From: Colwellia piezophila ATCC BAA-637 | GTDB lineage: Bacteria > Pseudomonadota > Gammaproteobacteria > Enterobacterales > Alteromonadaceae | Direction of reading: 5' to 3' | NCBI RefSeq assembly: GCF_000378625.1 | Contig: NZ_KB905160.1 | Location: 662,952 to 726,951, forward strand | DNA length: 64,000 bases | Shown: piece after piece, positions 17,435 through 25,546 of the stretch | Numbering within the stretch: the first letter of the stretch is position 1 | Layout: every line of letters begins with the position of its first letter | The notes under the pieces: generated by a model | Told to the model about the DNA's origin: nothing | Seen by the model: only the letters and a program-made list of their open reading frames with translations | Database searches by the model: none | Program-made: the position numbers and the translations under genes

Positions 17435-18008
17435 CAAAGCTCAACAAGTTTTAGCTCAACACGTTTTAGAGAAAAAAGTGCCGCATTTATTTATAGTGAT
17501 GGGCGTTAGCGGTACCGGTAAATCAAGTTTGGCTAAAACATTGGCTGATGAACACTCGTTGATTTTTGTTGATGCCGACGATTTTCATAGCGAGCAAGCC
17601 AAAAAGTATATGGCAGAAAACAAGCCGCTAACCGATGAGATGAGAGCGCCTTGGTTAGCCGCTATTTTAAAACATTTGAACAGCCTTTATCAGCAAGGTC
17701 AATCGGTAGCGCTTGCTTATTCTGGTTTGAAATCGGCACACCGTAACTTATTTAGAGACTTACCTTTTTATTGTCACTTTTTTTATCTGACAGCAAACAA
17801 GGAAGTTATTGCCAAGCGAATGGCTCAGCGGGAAAATCATTTCTTTTCACCTGCTTTACTTGCTAGCCAATTTGCAGCGATGCAGGCACCTTTGCTTAGT
17901 GAATCCGATGTTAGTCCGATAAATAGTGAGCGGCCATTTTTGTTAGTGGCCAATGAAATAAATAAACTCTCTCAATTAGTTACCAGAAAAGTAATGACCA
18001 AAAAGTAA
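17427..18008 (+). CDS. gntK: Gluconokinase, GntK type
   Basis: A 193-residue P-loop kinase that phosphorylates D-gluconate to 6-phosphogluconate with ATP. The Walker A motif is GVSGTGKSS near residue 29. DADDFHS holds the substrate and Mg residues, LTDEMRAPWL aligns with the LNDDDRKPWL block of E. coli GntK, and HFFSPALLASQFAAMQ matches its HFF...L..QF lid. It overlaps the phosphorylase stop by eight bases, which implies tight coupling. If the phosphorylase releases gluconate, this enzyme would send it to the Entner-Doudoroff or pentose phosphate pathway. The usual CSALK motif reads YSGLK, a mild divergence. Confidence 0.9.
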   Translation: MTNKAQQVLAQHVLEKKVPHLFIVMGVSGTGKSSLAKTLADEHSLIFVDADDFHSEQAKKYMAENKPLTDEMRAPWLAAILKHLNSLYQQGQSVALAYSGLKSAHRNLFRDLPFYCHFFYLTANKEVIAKRMAQRENHFFSPALLASQFAAMQAPLLSESDVSPINSERPFLLVANEINKLSQLVTRKVMTKK

Positions 18009-18034
18009 CTACCAAGAAAGTAATCACCAGGAAA
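17983..18034. repeat. Imperfect 14-15 bp tandem repeat at the gntK-CBM9 junction
   Basis: Four imperfect units of the form ACCARGAAAGTAAT span the last codons of gntK and the short gap to the next gene. The last unit supplies the AGGAAAG ribosome-binding site of the CBM9-like gene. Confidence 0.75.
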
Positions 18035-18041
18035 GTAAACA

Positions 18042-18842
18042 ATGTATAACTATATTAAAACCATCAGCACATTATTAATGCTAGTCGCACTTAATGCTAC
18101 GGCACTCGAAGCGGTAAAATCACCAGAAAAAATTAATATTGATGGTATCGCCAATGACGCCAGTTGGCTGTTAGCCCAATGGCAGCCATTAGATAACCTC
18201 ATTTTGGGGACACAACCGAGTGCTGAAGATTTTAGTGGTCGATTTAAAATAATGTGGGATGAAGAGCAGTTATATTTATTGGTAGAAATTACCGATGATA
18301 TTTTATTTGATCAACACGCCGACCCGCGCCATTTCTATTGGGATGATGACTGCTTGGAAATATTTATCGATGAAGATGGCTCGGGTGGTAATCACCAGTT
18401 CAATTTTAATGCTTTTGCCTATCATGTCGCCCTTGATAATCAAGTGGTTGATTTCGGTAAAAAAAATACCGACGGCTCAGATAATGTTGTCTTGTTAAAT
18501 GATCATATTAGTAGCTCATGGCGACGTAGTGAAAAAACACCCAATAAAGTTATTTGGGAACTGGCTGTTCGGGTTTATGACGATAGTTTTACTATGCCGG
18601 TGAAAAACACACTACCTGTGAAAAAGAGTACGCCAAGACAAAATGAAAACTCAAAGCCAGTTAACTTATTTGCCGGGAAAAAACTTGGCTTTATGTTGGC
18701 TTATTGTGATAACGATGGCAGTAAAGAGCGTGAACATTTTATCGGCTCAACAGATATTAAAGCGGTGAACGGCAATAAAAACTTAGGTTATATCACCGCG
18801 GATGTTTTTAGCCAGTTAACGCTAATAAAGGGCGCTAATTAA
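18042..18842 (+). CDS. Secreted CBM9-like carbohydrate-binding protein
   Basis: A 266-residue exported protein. A signal peptide occupies about residues 1-22 and ends near ATALEA. The rest is one CBM9-type beta-sandwich: INIDGIANDASWLLAQW opens the domain, MWDEEQLYLLVEITDD forms the central strand pair, and WDDDCLEIFIDEDGS is the family's conserved metal-binding loop. CBM9 domains bind glucan or xylan reducing ends, and stand-alone copies are common in marine polysaccharide loci. No catalytic motif is present. A 33-residue K/P/T-rich insert (about 185-218) looks like a flexible linker within the fold. It follows gntK after 33 bases and probably belongs to the same operon. Confidence 0.83.
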   Translation: MYNYIKTISTLLMLVALNATALEAVKSPEKINIDGIANDASWLLAQWQPLDNLILGTQPSAEDFSGRFKIMWDEEQLYLLVEITDDILFDQHADPRHFYWDDDCLEIFIDEDGSGGNHQFNFNAFAYHVALDNQVVDFGKKNTDGSDNVVLLNDHISSSWRRSEKTPNKVIWELAVRVYDDSFTMPVKNTLPVKKSTPRQNENSKPVNLFAGKKLGFMLAYCDNDGSKEREHFIGSTDIKAVNGNKNLGYITADVFSQLTLIKGAN

Positions 18843-18927
18843 GGGGCGCTAATTAATAGCCGTGAATTAAGAGATGCTAATTAAGTGAACATCTCATTTT
18901 TTACGAACAACAGTTTTAGGAGCACAG

Positions 18928-18996
18928 ATGACATCGACACTTATCTACTCCCTTACCACCCTTGGCACATTTTATAGGGTGGTGTTTTTTATTTAA
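18928..18996 (+). CDS. Possible 22-aa leader peptide overlapping a terminator
   Basis: An ATG with an AGGAG site seven bases upstream opens a 22-codon frame (MTSTLIYSLTTLGTFYRVVF...). Its second half lies inside the terminator hairpin at 18954-18992, 115 bp before the GH3 gene. A translated short frame built into a terminator is the layout of an attenuator or leader peptide. The peptide has no obvious run of one regulatory amino acid (Thr, Leu and Phe are mildly enriched). It could be coincidence. Confidence 0.35.
   Translation: MTSTLIYSLTTLGTFYRVVFFI
18954..18992 (+). terminator. Rho-independent terminator upstream of the GH3 gene
   Basis: The stem ACCACCCT / AGGGTGGT with a 12-base loop is followed by GTTTTTT. 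It lies between the CBM9-like and GH3 genes and either ends the symporter operon or acts as an attenuator. Confidence 0.75.
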
Positions 18997-19110
18997 AAGG
19001 CTATTTAAATGGTTATTAAAAGGCTAAGTGCTAAAAAATACCATTCATTATTTTACTTAGCTGATAGCAGCTCAATGTTTTGAAATATTATAAAAATATA
19101 AGGTTTACCC

Positions 19111-21744
19111 ATGAAGACAGCATTAAAATACTTTAGCGTACCGTTTGTGGTATTTAGTCTATGCGCTTGTGAAGCGAGTATTAATGAACAACAAGCCGAT
19201 AAATCAACACAGGCTGAGACAACAGAACTAAAGCAACTGGAGCTAAAGCACCTTGAGCAAAAAAAGCTAAGGCTAGCGCAAGTTGAGCAGAACGTTGAAC
19301 TCCTCTTAAGTCAGATGACGTTAGCGGAAAAAATATCACGAGTACACGCCAGTGGTAAATTTCATGTTAGTGCTATAGAGCACCTTGGTATACCTGAGTT
19401 GTGGCTTTCTGATGGCCCTCATGGTGTCAGGCATCAAATCGAAAAATTTAGCTGGGATTCTGCTGGTTGGACAGATGATGACTCTACTTATTTACCCCAT
19501 TTAACCTCAGTTGCAGCCAGCTGGGATTTAGAGATGGCGACCTTACATGGCAGCGTATTAGGCAATGAAGCCAGACATCGTAAAAAAGATATTATTTTAG
19601 GCCCTGGCGTGAATCTAGCGCGTTTACCTTTATATGGCCGTAACTTCGAGTACATGGGGGAAGACCCGTTTTTAGCGGCTAAGTTAGTGGTACCAGAGGT
19701 CATTGCTATTCAAAAAAATGATGTAGCAGCCAACGTAAAACATTACGCCTTAAATACCCAAGAGCTCAATCGCATTGGCGTGAATGCTAAGCCTGATGAA
19801 CGTACCTTGAGAGAGGTGTATTTACCGGTGTTTGAAGCGGCGGTTAAAGAAGCAAATGTCTACAGTATTATGGGCGCTTATAACCAATATTACGGCACCA
19901 ATGTAAATCAAAGTAAACATTTGGTGATGGATATTCTAAAAGGTGAGTGGGGCTTTGATGGCGTACTGCTTACTGATTGGAATGTCGATATTAATACTTA
20001 TGATGCCGCCATGAACGGTCTTGATTTAGAGATGGGTACTAATGTTGAAAGTTATGATGATTACTTCCTAGCGCAACCGTTACTTAAGCAAATACAAGCA
20101 GGTAAGATCCCACAAGCCGTGCTCGACGATAAGGTCAGGCGGATATTACGTTTGCAGCACCGAATAGGCATGATGGATGAGAGTCGATTACCGGGTGAGC
20201 GTAATACTGATGAACATCGCCAAATAGCACGGAAAATTGCTAACCAAGGTGTGGTGTTATTAAAAAATGACCAGAACATCTTACCCCTTGCTAAGTCTTT
20301 AATTAAAAATATCTTAGTCATTGGCCCTAATGCGGATAAAAAACACGGCCAAGGGGGCGGCTCTTCAGAAGTAAAATCAGCTTATGAAATTACCCCCTTA
20401 CAAGGCTTGAAAAATGCTTTAGGTGATGATGTCAATATTACCGTGATGCGCGCTCGTTCAAGTGTATTAGCGCCTATTGCTAGTGATTATGTTAACTCGC
20501 GCCATTGGACGGGAACACCCGCATGGAATATATCAACTTTTGCTGACCAAGCGAGAACAAAGCTAATAAGCGAGTCTTGGATTGTTGATGCCAAATACCA
20601 GTCTATCAATAAAGCTTCAACAGACAATTCACTAGAAAAGTCAGCACAAAAAGCAGCAACGGACTTCATTACCATGAAGGCTGATATTAAGCCGTTACAA
20701 ACAGGTATTCATACCCTTAAAGTTAAAGCACTTGGTCAATTTGAACTCAGTGTTAATGGTCAAAAGCTGTTAACTCATCAAGGCATGAATAATGAAGTGC
20801 AGAGTCATGATATTGAACTGGTCGCAGGTGAGATTTATAAATTTGTTATTGATTACGATGGCAGTGATAGTTTTGTCTTAGGCTGGGATGCCCCGGGGAA
20901 TTTATTCAGCGATGAGACCAGTTATTTAGCGGCGGCTAAACAAGCTGATGCTGTTATCTATTTCGGTGGTTTGAGTCATGGCGATGATAGAGAAGCTATT
21001 GATCGTGATGATATGAAACTGCCAAATGCTCAAGATGAAATCATTACTAAATTATTATCAGCTAACCCAAATACCGTTGTCTTTATGGTTGCAGGCTCTG
21101 CTGTTGAAATGCCATGGGCTGAAAAAGCTAAGGCTATTGTTTGGGGTTGGTATGGCGGTATGGAAGCAGGTAATGCCTTTGCCGATATTTTGTTTGGCGA
21201 TGTTAACCCAAGCGGGAAAATGCCGATAACATTACCGGCTCGTCTTGAAGATACCGCGCCAATCGCGCTGAACGATTATAACGCCACAGAAAGCTTATAC
21301 AGTGAAGGCGTTTTTATTGGCTATCGTTGGTTTGAACAACAAAATATAAAACCCACCTTTAGCTTTGGTCATGGTCTTTCATATACCCAGTTTGCGTTAA
21401 CTGATATCCATTTATCAGCAAAAACAATCAGTGGTGAGCAAGGTATTACCGTAACTGCCATGGTAAAAAACACCGGTAAGGTCGCGGGCGCTGAAGTGGT
21501 GCAATTATATCTACATGACAAGGAAGCCAGTGTCGAAAGGCCGATAAAAGAGCTTAAAGGCTTTGCCAAAGTATTCTTAGCGCCAGGAGAAAGCAAAGCA
21601 GTGAGTATCTCATTGAATAAACGTGACCTATCTTTTTGGGACGTCAATACGAATGATTGGCTAGCTGAGACGGGTGAGTTTGAAGTCATGTTAGGTTCGT
21701 CATTGGACGATATTCGTTTAACAGCAGAATTTACTTACCAATAA
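19111..21744 (+). CDS. GH3 beta-glucosidase lipoprotein with inserted PA14 domain
   Basis: An 877-residue enzyme with a lipoprotein signal (FSLCAC, lipidated Cys near residue 20), so probably anchored in the outer membrane. The order is a GH3 (beta/alpha)8 domain (about 60-380), an alpha/beta sandwich interrupted by a PA14 domain (about 455-600, ending FVLGWDAPG), and a C-terminal Fn3-like domain (from about 755). Asp289 in LLTDWNV is the expected nucleophile of the SDW-type motif, and NVKHYALNTQE is the conserved KH block. GH3 enzymes with PA14 inserts remove terminal beta-glucosyl units, and PA14 narrows the choice of chain. The gene has its own leader with a terminator-like hairpin and an AAGG ribosome-binding site. 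Confidence 0.93.
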   Translation: MKTALKYFSVPFVVFSLCACEASINEQQADKSTQAETTELKQLELKHLEQKKLRLAQVEQNVELLLSQMTLAEKISRVHASGKFHVSAIEHLGIPELWLSDGPHGVRHQIEKFSWDSAGWTDDDSTYLPHLTSVAASWDLEMATLHGSVLGNEARHRKKDIILGPGVNLARLPLYGRNFEYMGEDPFLAAKLVVPEVIAIQKNDVAANVKHYALNTQELNRIGVNAKPDERTLREVYLPVFEAAVKEANVYSIMGAYNQYYGTNVNQSKHLVMDILKGEWGFDGVLLTDWNVDINTYDAAMNGLDLEMGTNVESYDDYFLAQPLLKQIQAGKIPQAVLDDKVRRILRLQHRIGMMDESRLPGERNTDEHRQIARKIANQGVVLLKNDQNILPLAKSLIKNILVIGPNADKKHGQGGGSSEVKSAYEITPLQGLKNALGDDVNITVMRARSSVLAPIASDYVNSRHWTGTPAWNISTFADQARTKLISESWIVDAKYQSINKASTDNSLEKSAQKAATDFITMKADIKPLQTGIHTLKVKALGQFELSVNGQKLLTHQGMNNEVQSHDIELVAGEIYKFVIDYDGSDSFVLGWDAPGNLFSDETSYLAAAKQADAVIYFGGLSHGDDREAIDRDDMKLPNAQDEIITKLLSANPNTVVFMVAGSAVEMPWAEKAKAIVWGWYGGMEAGNAFADILFGDVNPSGKMPITLPARLEDTAPIALNDYNATESLYSEGVFIGYRWFEQQNIKPTFSFGHGLSYTQFALTDIHLSAKTISGEQGITVTAMVKNTGKVAGAEVVQLYLHDKEASVERPIKELKGFAKVFLAPGESKAVSISLNKRDLSFWDVNTNDWLAETGEFEVMLGSSLDDIRLTAEFTYQ

Positions 21745-21754
21745 AGGAAAACGG

Positions 21755-22870
21755 ATGTTAACGAATACCGCAACATTGATTAAATTATTTAGCTTAAGTT
21801 TTGTGGTTTATCTACTGGCAAGTTGTGGCAGCTCATCTGAAGATAATTCAACCGTGATTGTTCAACAACCTTTACCCGTTGTTGAGCAAATTACTTTACC
21901 CATAACTACCCCTTATCGTTTAACCGATGAAATTAACCCTCAGCAAGCTATCGCTGAAATGGCGATAGGCATTAATTTAGGTAACACCTTTGATGCGCCT
22001 AATGAAGGTGATTGGGCCTTACACGCACAAGAGGCATTTATTATTGCTTTTAAGGACGCGGGTTTTAATCATGTTCGTATTCCGGTTACTTGGCATGAAC
22101 ACACTCAGTTAGAAGCGCCTTATGAAGTAGATAGTGTGTTTTTAACAAGAGTAGAAGAGGTTGTCGATTGGGCGTTAGCGCAAGGTCTCTATGTCACTCT
22201 TAATGCACATCATGAATCTTGGTTTAAAGAAAATTATCAAGATCAAAAAAATAAAAATCGTTTAGATAGTATCTGGATACAAATTGCCGCTCACTTTAAA
22301 GAAAAGCCGGCTAAGTTAATGTTTGAATTACTTAATGAGCCTAATGGTATGACTGTAGAAGAGGTAAACGAAGTGAACAAACGTTTACTTTCAATTATCC
22401 GAAATGAAAACCCTAACCGATTAGCTATTTTTTCTGGTCATGGCTTTACCCCAATTGATTCTTTATTAGAGACTGAAATTCCAGATGTTCAAGATAAATT
22501 CCTCATTGGCAATTTTCACAGTTACGACCCATGGGAATTTGCCGGGCAATGTCAGAAAAGTTGGGGCACTAATGAAGATAAGTCTAAACTTCGTCAAATT
22601 TATCAGCGAGCAAGTGATTGGGCAACGATTAATCAAATACCGGTTATGGTCAATGAGTTCGGTGTTGCAAAATTCGACTTTACTCAGCCTGAAAATATTT
22701 GTGACTTAGCAGAGCGTTTAGCCTATTTAAGCCACCATGTTAGCTTAGCTAAAGAATTTGGCATTGCAGCAACCTTTTGGGATGATGGAGGCTCATTTAG
22801 TACTTATGACCGCACCAATAATACTTGGGGACCAGAAAAAGATATTTTAGTTAACCTCAACTCTGAGTAA
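21755..22870 (+). CDS. GH5 endoglucanase lipoprotein
   Basis: A 371-residue surface or periplasmic lipoprotein (lipobox LASC, Cys near residue 24). The catalytic barrel opens with GINLGNTFDAP, typical of GH5 subfamilies active on beta-1,4-glucans, including GH5_4. HVRIPVTWHEH and LNAHHESWF line the cleft. Glu195 in FELLNEPNG is the acid/base and Glu301 in VMVNEFGV the nucleophile, at the expected spacing. It would cut cellulose, mixed-linkage glucan or xyloglucan into oligosaccharides for the GH3 enzyme and the receptor. It starts 10 bases after the GH3 stop. The last codons (LVNLNSE and stop) lie within an inverted-repeat end described at 22852-23080, so the natural C-terminus may have been altered. 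Confidence 0.92.
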   Translation: MLTNTATLIKLFSLSFVVYLLASCGSSSEDNSTVIVQQPLPVVEQITLPITTPYRLTDEINPQQAIAEMAIGINLGNTFDAPNEGDWALHAQEAFIIAFKDAGFNHVRIPVTWHEHTQLEAPYEVDSVFLTRVEEVVDWALAQGLYVTLNAHHESWFKENYQDQKNKNRLDSIWIQIAAHFKEKPAKLMFELLNEPNGMTVEEVNEVNKRLLSIIRNENPNRLAIFSGHGFTPIDSLLETEIPDVQDKFLIGNFHSYDPWEFAGQCQKSWGTNEDKSKLRQIYQRASDWATINQIPVMVNEFGVAKFDFTQPENICDLAERLAYLSHHVSLAKEFGIAATFWDDGGSFSTYDRTNNTWGPEKDILVNLNSE

Positions 22871-23080
22871 TGAATGTTAATTATTATAAGTACTTATTTA
22901 TCATCAATCACATAGCATAAAATATATGCTATGTGATTTTTTATTCGTCTCAATATTGATAGTTTTGGCGATAACAAGGCGGTATTACGTACCCAATAAC
23001 TGGTTATTGGTAGGAGTACCAACGCTGATATCGCCTAAAATAGCTTATTGAGTAACTTTGCTTATCCAGAGTTGAGGTTA
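22852..23080. mobile_element. Short inverted-repeat-bounded element A (229 bp)
   Basis: TAACCTCAACTCTGAGTAA at the left and its near-complement TTATCCAGAGTTGAGGTTA at the right enclose 229 bp. A second pair with the same end sequence lies at 46419-46650 at almost the same spacing (232 bp), and a single end occurs at 1413-1433. The interiors of the two copies are not alike. The element carries no gene, and its left end contributes the GH5 stop codon. A MITE or similar dispersed repeat is the likely explanation. Confidence 0.5.
22906..22943 (+). terminator. Rho-independent terminator after GH5
   Basis: The stem AATCACATAGCATA / TATGCTATGTGATT followed by TTTTTA is a strong terminator 35 bases after the GH5 stop. 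It separates GH3-GH5 from the following genes. Confidence 0.85.
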
Positions 23081-23150
23081 GTTGATGAGAATGATTAATT
23101 ATTTTGCAGAAGCATCATCGTCAGATACTGTAATAAAGGTAATAATAAAG

Positions 23151-24518
23151 ATGAACAAATTAATTTTATTGTTGGTGTTTTTACTTACTGCTTGTAGTCA
23201 AAGTACCGATAAACAAAACCTTGAAACTAACGCAACAAAGACTAGTGAGTCATATACAGTATCAAGAGCTGAATATTTGTCGAAATTACAAGGCTTTTGG
23301 TTAGGGCAAAGTATTGCCAACTGGACCGGGCTAGTGACTGAAATGGATAAAGTAGGTACGCCAGCAACCATGCCATTTTATACCGATGATGATTGGGGCA
23401 GTAAGGATTTACCCGCTATTTGGGGAGAAGGTGTGCCTCATAGTGATGTTATTGATTTTTTCTTTGTTGAAGAAGGACAGCCTTGGGGGGCTGATGATGA
23501 TACCGATATTGAATATATGTATCAGTATCTACATGAGTTTCATCAAACTAGTTTATTGAGCGCAGAGCAAATCCGAACAGGTTGGTTAAAACACACTTAT
23601 TCAGAAGAAGATGCGCCACTATTTAAAAAATTCCCGGACTCTACCGCGGTTCAAGAAAATTTTTTATGGGAGTCTAATCAACAAGCCAGAATATTAATGG
23701 CGCAGGGCATGTTGCCGCCAGCAACCAGTGAGCCGGAAAATAATGCTAAATACATGATGATTGACGCCCAACTTACTACGGAGATATTTGGTTTATTGGC
23801 TCCAGTAAGAGTCGACATTGCTTTAAAACTATCGCATTTGCCAATCAGGGTATCGGCAAAATATGATGCTCAGTGGATTTCACAATTTTATATCACTATG
23901 CATTCATTGGCTTCTAAAGTAGATAAGTCACTTTCCATGCATCAGCAGACAATATGGTTGGCTGAGCAGGCAAGACTGATATTACCTGAGCAATCAACGC
24001 CGGCGAAAATGTATGATTTTATTATAAATTCTTATCAGGTAAATCCTAATAAAAATGATTGGGAAAAAACCCGTGATGCCGTGTATCAGCGTTATCAAGT
24101 CAATAACTCAGACGGCTATGTTTATAATGACCCCTTTGAAGCGGGTATTAATTTTGCTGCCAGTTTAGTGAGTTTATTTTATGGCGAAGGAGATATCGTG
24201 CGCACCATTCAAGTCGGCACTTTGGCTGGCTGGGATTCAGATAATCCAACCGCGACTTGGGGCGGATTATTAGGCTTTATGATTGGTAAAGAGGGTGTAG
24301 CTCAAGCATTTAAGCAAGATAACCTGTCAGAAAGTTATTGGATCCATCGTACTCGCAGGAACTTCCCTGATCATACGCCTAATCAACTTGGCGAAGATAC
24401 CTTTACTATGATGGCTCAACGAGCGATTAAGGTGATTGACCAAGTGGTTATTGAACAGATGCAGGGCCGAGTTGATGTTGAAAACAATGTTTGGTTAATT
24501 CCAGAAAATAGAAGTTAG
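23151..24518 (+). CDS. ADP-ribosylglycohydrolase-family lipoprotein
   Basis: A 455-residue exported lipoprotein (MNKLILLLVFLLTACSQS, lipobox LTAC). I chose the ATG at 23151, not the one at 23082, because it gives a proper lipoprotein signal. The body matches the ADP-ribosylglycohydrolase/DraG fold (PF03747). LQGFWLGQSIANW corresponds to the family's opening helix, WGADDDTDIEYMY supplies the first metal Asp cluster, and LAGWDSDNPTATWGGLLG is the conserved C-terminal metal motif. DraG enzymes act on ADP-ribose in the cytoplasm. An exported relative in a glycan locus probably hydrolyses some other glycoside or ribosyl-type bond, but this is inference. Similar lipoproteins recur in marine polysaccharide loci. 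Confidence 0.82.
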   Translation: MNKLILLLVFLLTACSQSTDKQNLETNATKTSESYTVSRAEYLSKLQGFWLGQSIANWTGLVTEMDKVGTPATMPFYTDDDWGSKDLPAIWGEGVPHSDVIDFFFVEEGQPWGADDDTDIEYMYQYLHEFHQTSLLSAEQIRTGWLKHTYSEEDAPLFKKFPDSTAVQENFLWESNQQARILMAQGMLPPATSEPENNAKYMMIDAQLTTEIFGLLAPVRVDIALKLSHLPIRVSAKYDAQWISQFYITMHSLASKVDKSLSMHQQTIWLAEQARLILPEQSTPAKMYDFIINSYQVNPNKNDWEKTRDAVYQRYQVNNSDGYVYNDPFEAGINFAASLVSLFYGEGDIVRTIQVGTLAGWDSDNPTATWGGLLGFMIGKEGVAQAFKQDNLSESYWIHRTRRNFPDHTPNQLGEDTFTMMAQRAIKVIDQVVIEQMQGRVDVENNVWLIPENRS

Positions 24519-24573
24519 CCTTGTTTTAACGCTAACGTAGTCAGTGATAAATTCTTTTTAAATTTGGGGTACG

Positions 24574-25542
24574 ATGAAAAAAATAACACATTGCTTAATC
24601 GCGACTAGTTTCTTATTAATGGGCTGCTCTAATAATGTAGAGCAAGTTCCCTCGGAAAAAGCATCATTAACTCAACAGTCACAAGAGCAGCTATTACGAG
24701 AAGCTTACCAATCAAATGTCGATGAAAGTCAGCGCGAATATTTTGTTTATTTGCCACGAGGCTATCACTCTAAGCCTGAAAAAAAGTGGCCAGTAATGTT
24801 ATTTTTGCACGGTAATGGCGAGCGAGGTAATGGCCAAGATGAATTAGACTTTGTCTTGATGCAGGGACCATTGTATGAAGCTTGGATACAGAAAAAAGAC
24901 CTGCCGTTTATTATTATTTCACCACAACTGCACATGTTTGGTTTTGATAAAAAGGGCATTAGTTATATTGATAACCGCTCTAAAGATAATATCCCCAAAA
25001 GATTAGCGCAAGGCGTACCTGAGCGAAGTGCAGCCTTTCAAACATCAACTGATATTCAAAGAACGCCGTCATTAACTGATATGAGTGAAGTTGCACCGCT
25101 ATTACCCCAAGGTTGGGAAAAAATTGAGACTGATTTGATTACAATGTTGGATACCGTTCAAAGTAAGTATCGAGTTAATGTAAATAAAACTTACTTGTCA
25201 GGTTTGAGTTATGGCGGTTTTGGCACCTGGTATATGGCAAGTAAATATCCACAACGATTTGCAGCGATAGCCCCGGTAGTTGGCTGGGGACATCCTAGTT
25301 TAATGGCACCTATTGCCGAGCATAAGTTACCTGTTTGGCTTTTTGCCGGCGGCAGAGATAATGCGGTAAATATTCAGTATTTTTATGCAGGACTAAACAG
25401 ATTAGAAGAACTTGGCCATGATAATGTTCGTTTCACTGTGCATGAAGATAAAGGCCATGATGCTTGGACAAGAGTTTATTCAGGCGATGATCTATATCAG
25501 TGGTTATTAACACATGAAATAAGCAACCAAACCGACATTTAA
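24574..25542 (+). CDS. Lipoprotein alpha/beta hydrolase, probable carbohydrate esterase
   Basis: A 322-residue lipoprotein (lipobox LMGC, Cys near residue 18) with an alpha/beta-hydrolase fold of the PHB-depolymerase/CE1-like type. The oxyanion region is LFLHGNGERG. The nucleophile is Ser212 in SGLSYGGFG, the Asp is probably in FAGGRDNAVN, and the His is in EDKGHDAW. Together with GH5 and GH3 genes this suggests removal of acyl groups (acetyl or feruloyl type) from a plant or algal glucan, but the substrate is not defined. It lies 55 bases after the ADP-ribosylglycohydrolase-like gene and 4 bases before the EEP gene, probably one operon. Confidence 0.84.
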   Translation: MKKITHCLIATSFLLMGCSNNVEQVPSEKASLTQQSQEQLLREAYQSNVDESQREYFVYLPRGYHSKPEKKWPVMLFLHGNGERGNGQDELDFVLMQGPLYEAWIQKKDLPFIIISPQLHMFGFDKKGISYIDNRSKDNIPKRLAQGVPERSAAFQTSTDIQRTPSLTDMSEVAPLLPQGWEKIETDLITMLDTVQSKYRVNVNKTYLSGLSYGGFGTWYMASKYPQRFAAIAPVVGWGHPSLMAPIAEHKLPVWLFAGGRDNAVNIQYFYAGLNRLEELGHDNVRFTVHEDKGHDAWTRVYSGDDLYQWLLTHEISNQTDI

Positions 25543-25546
25543 TAAC

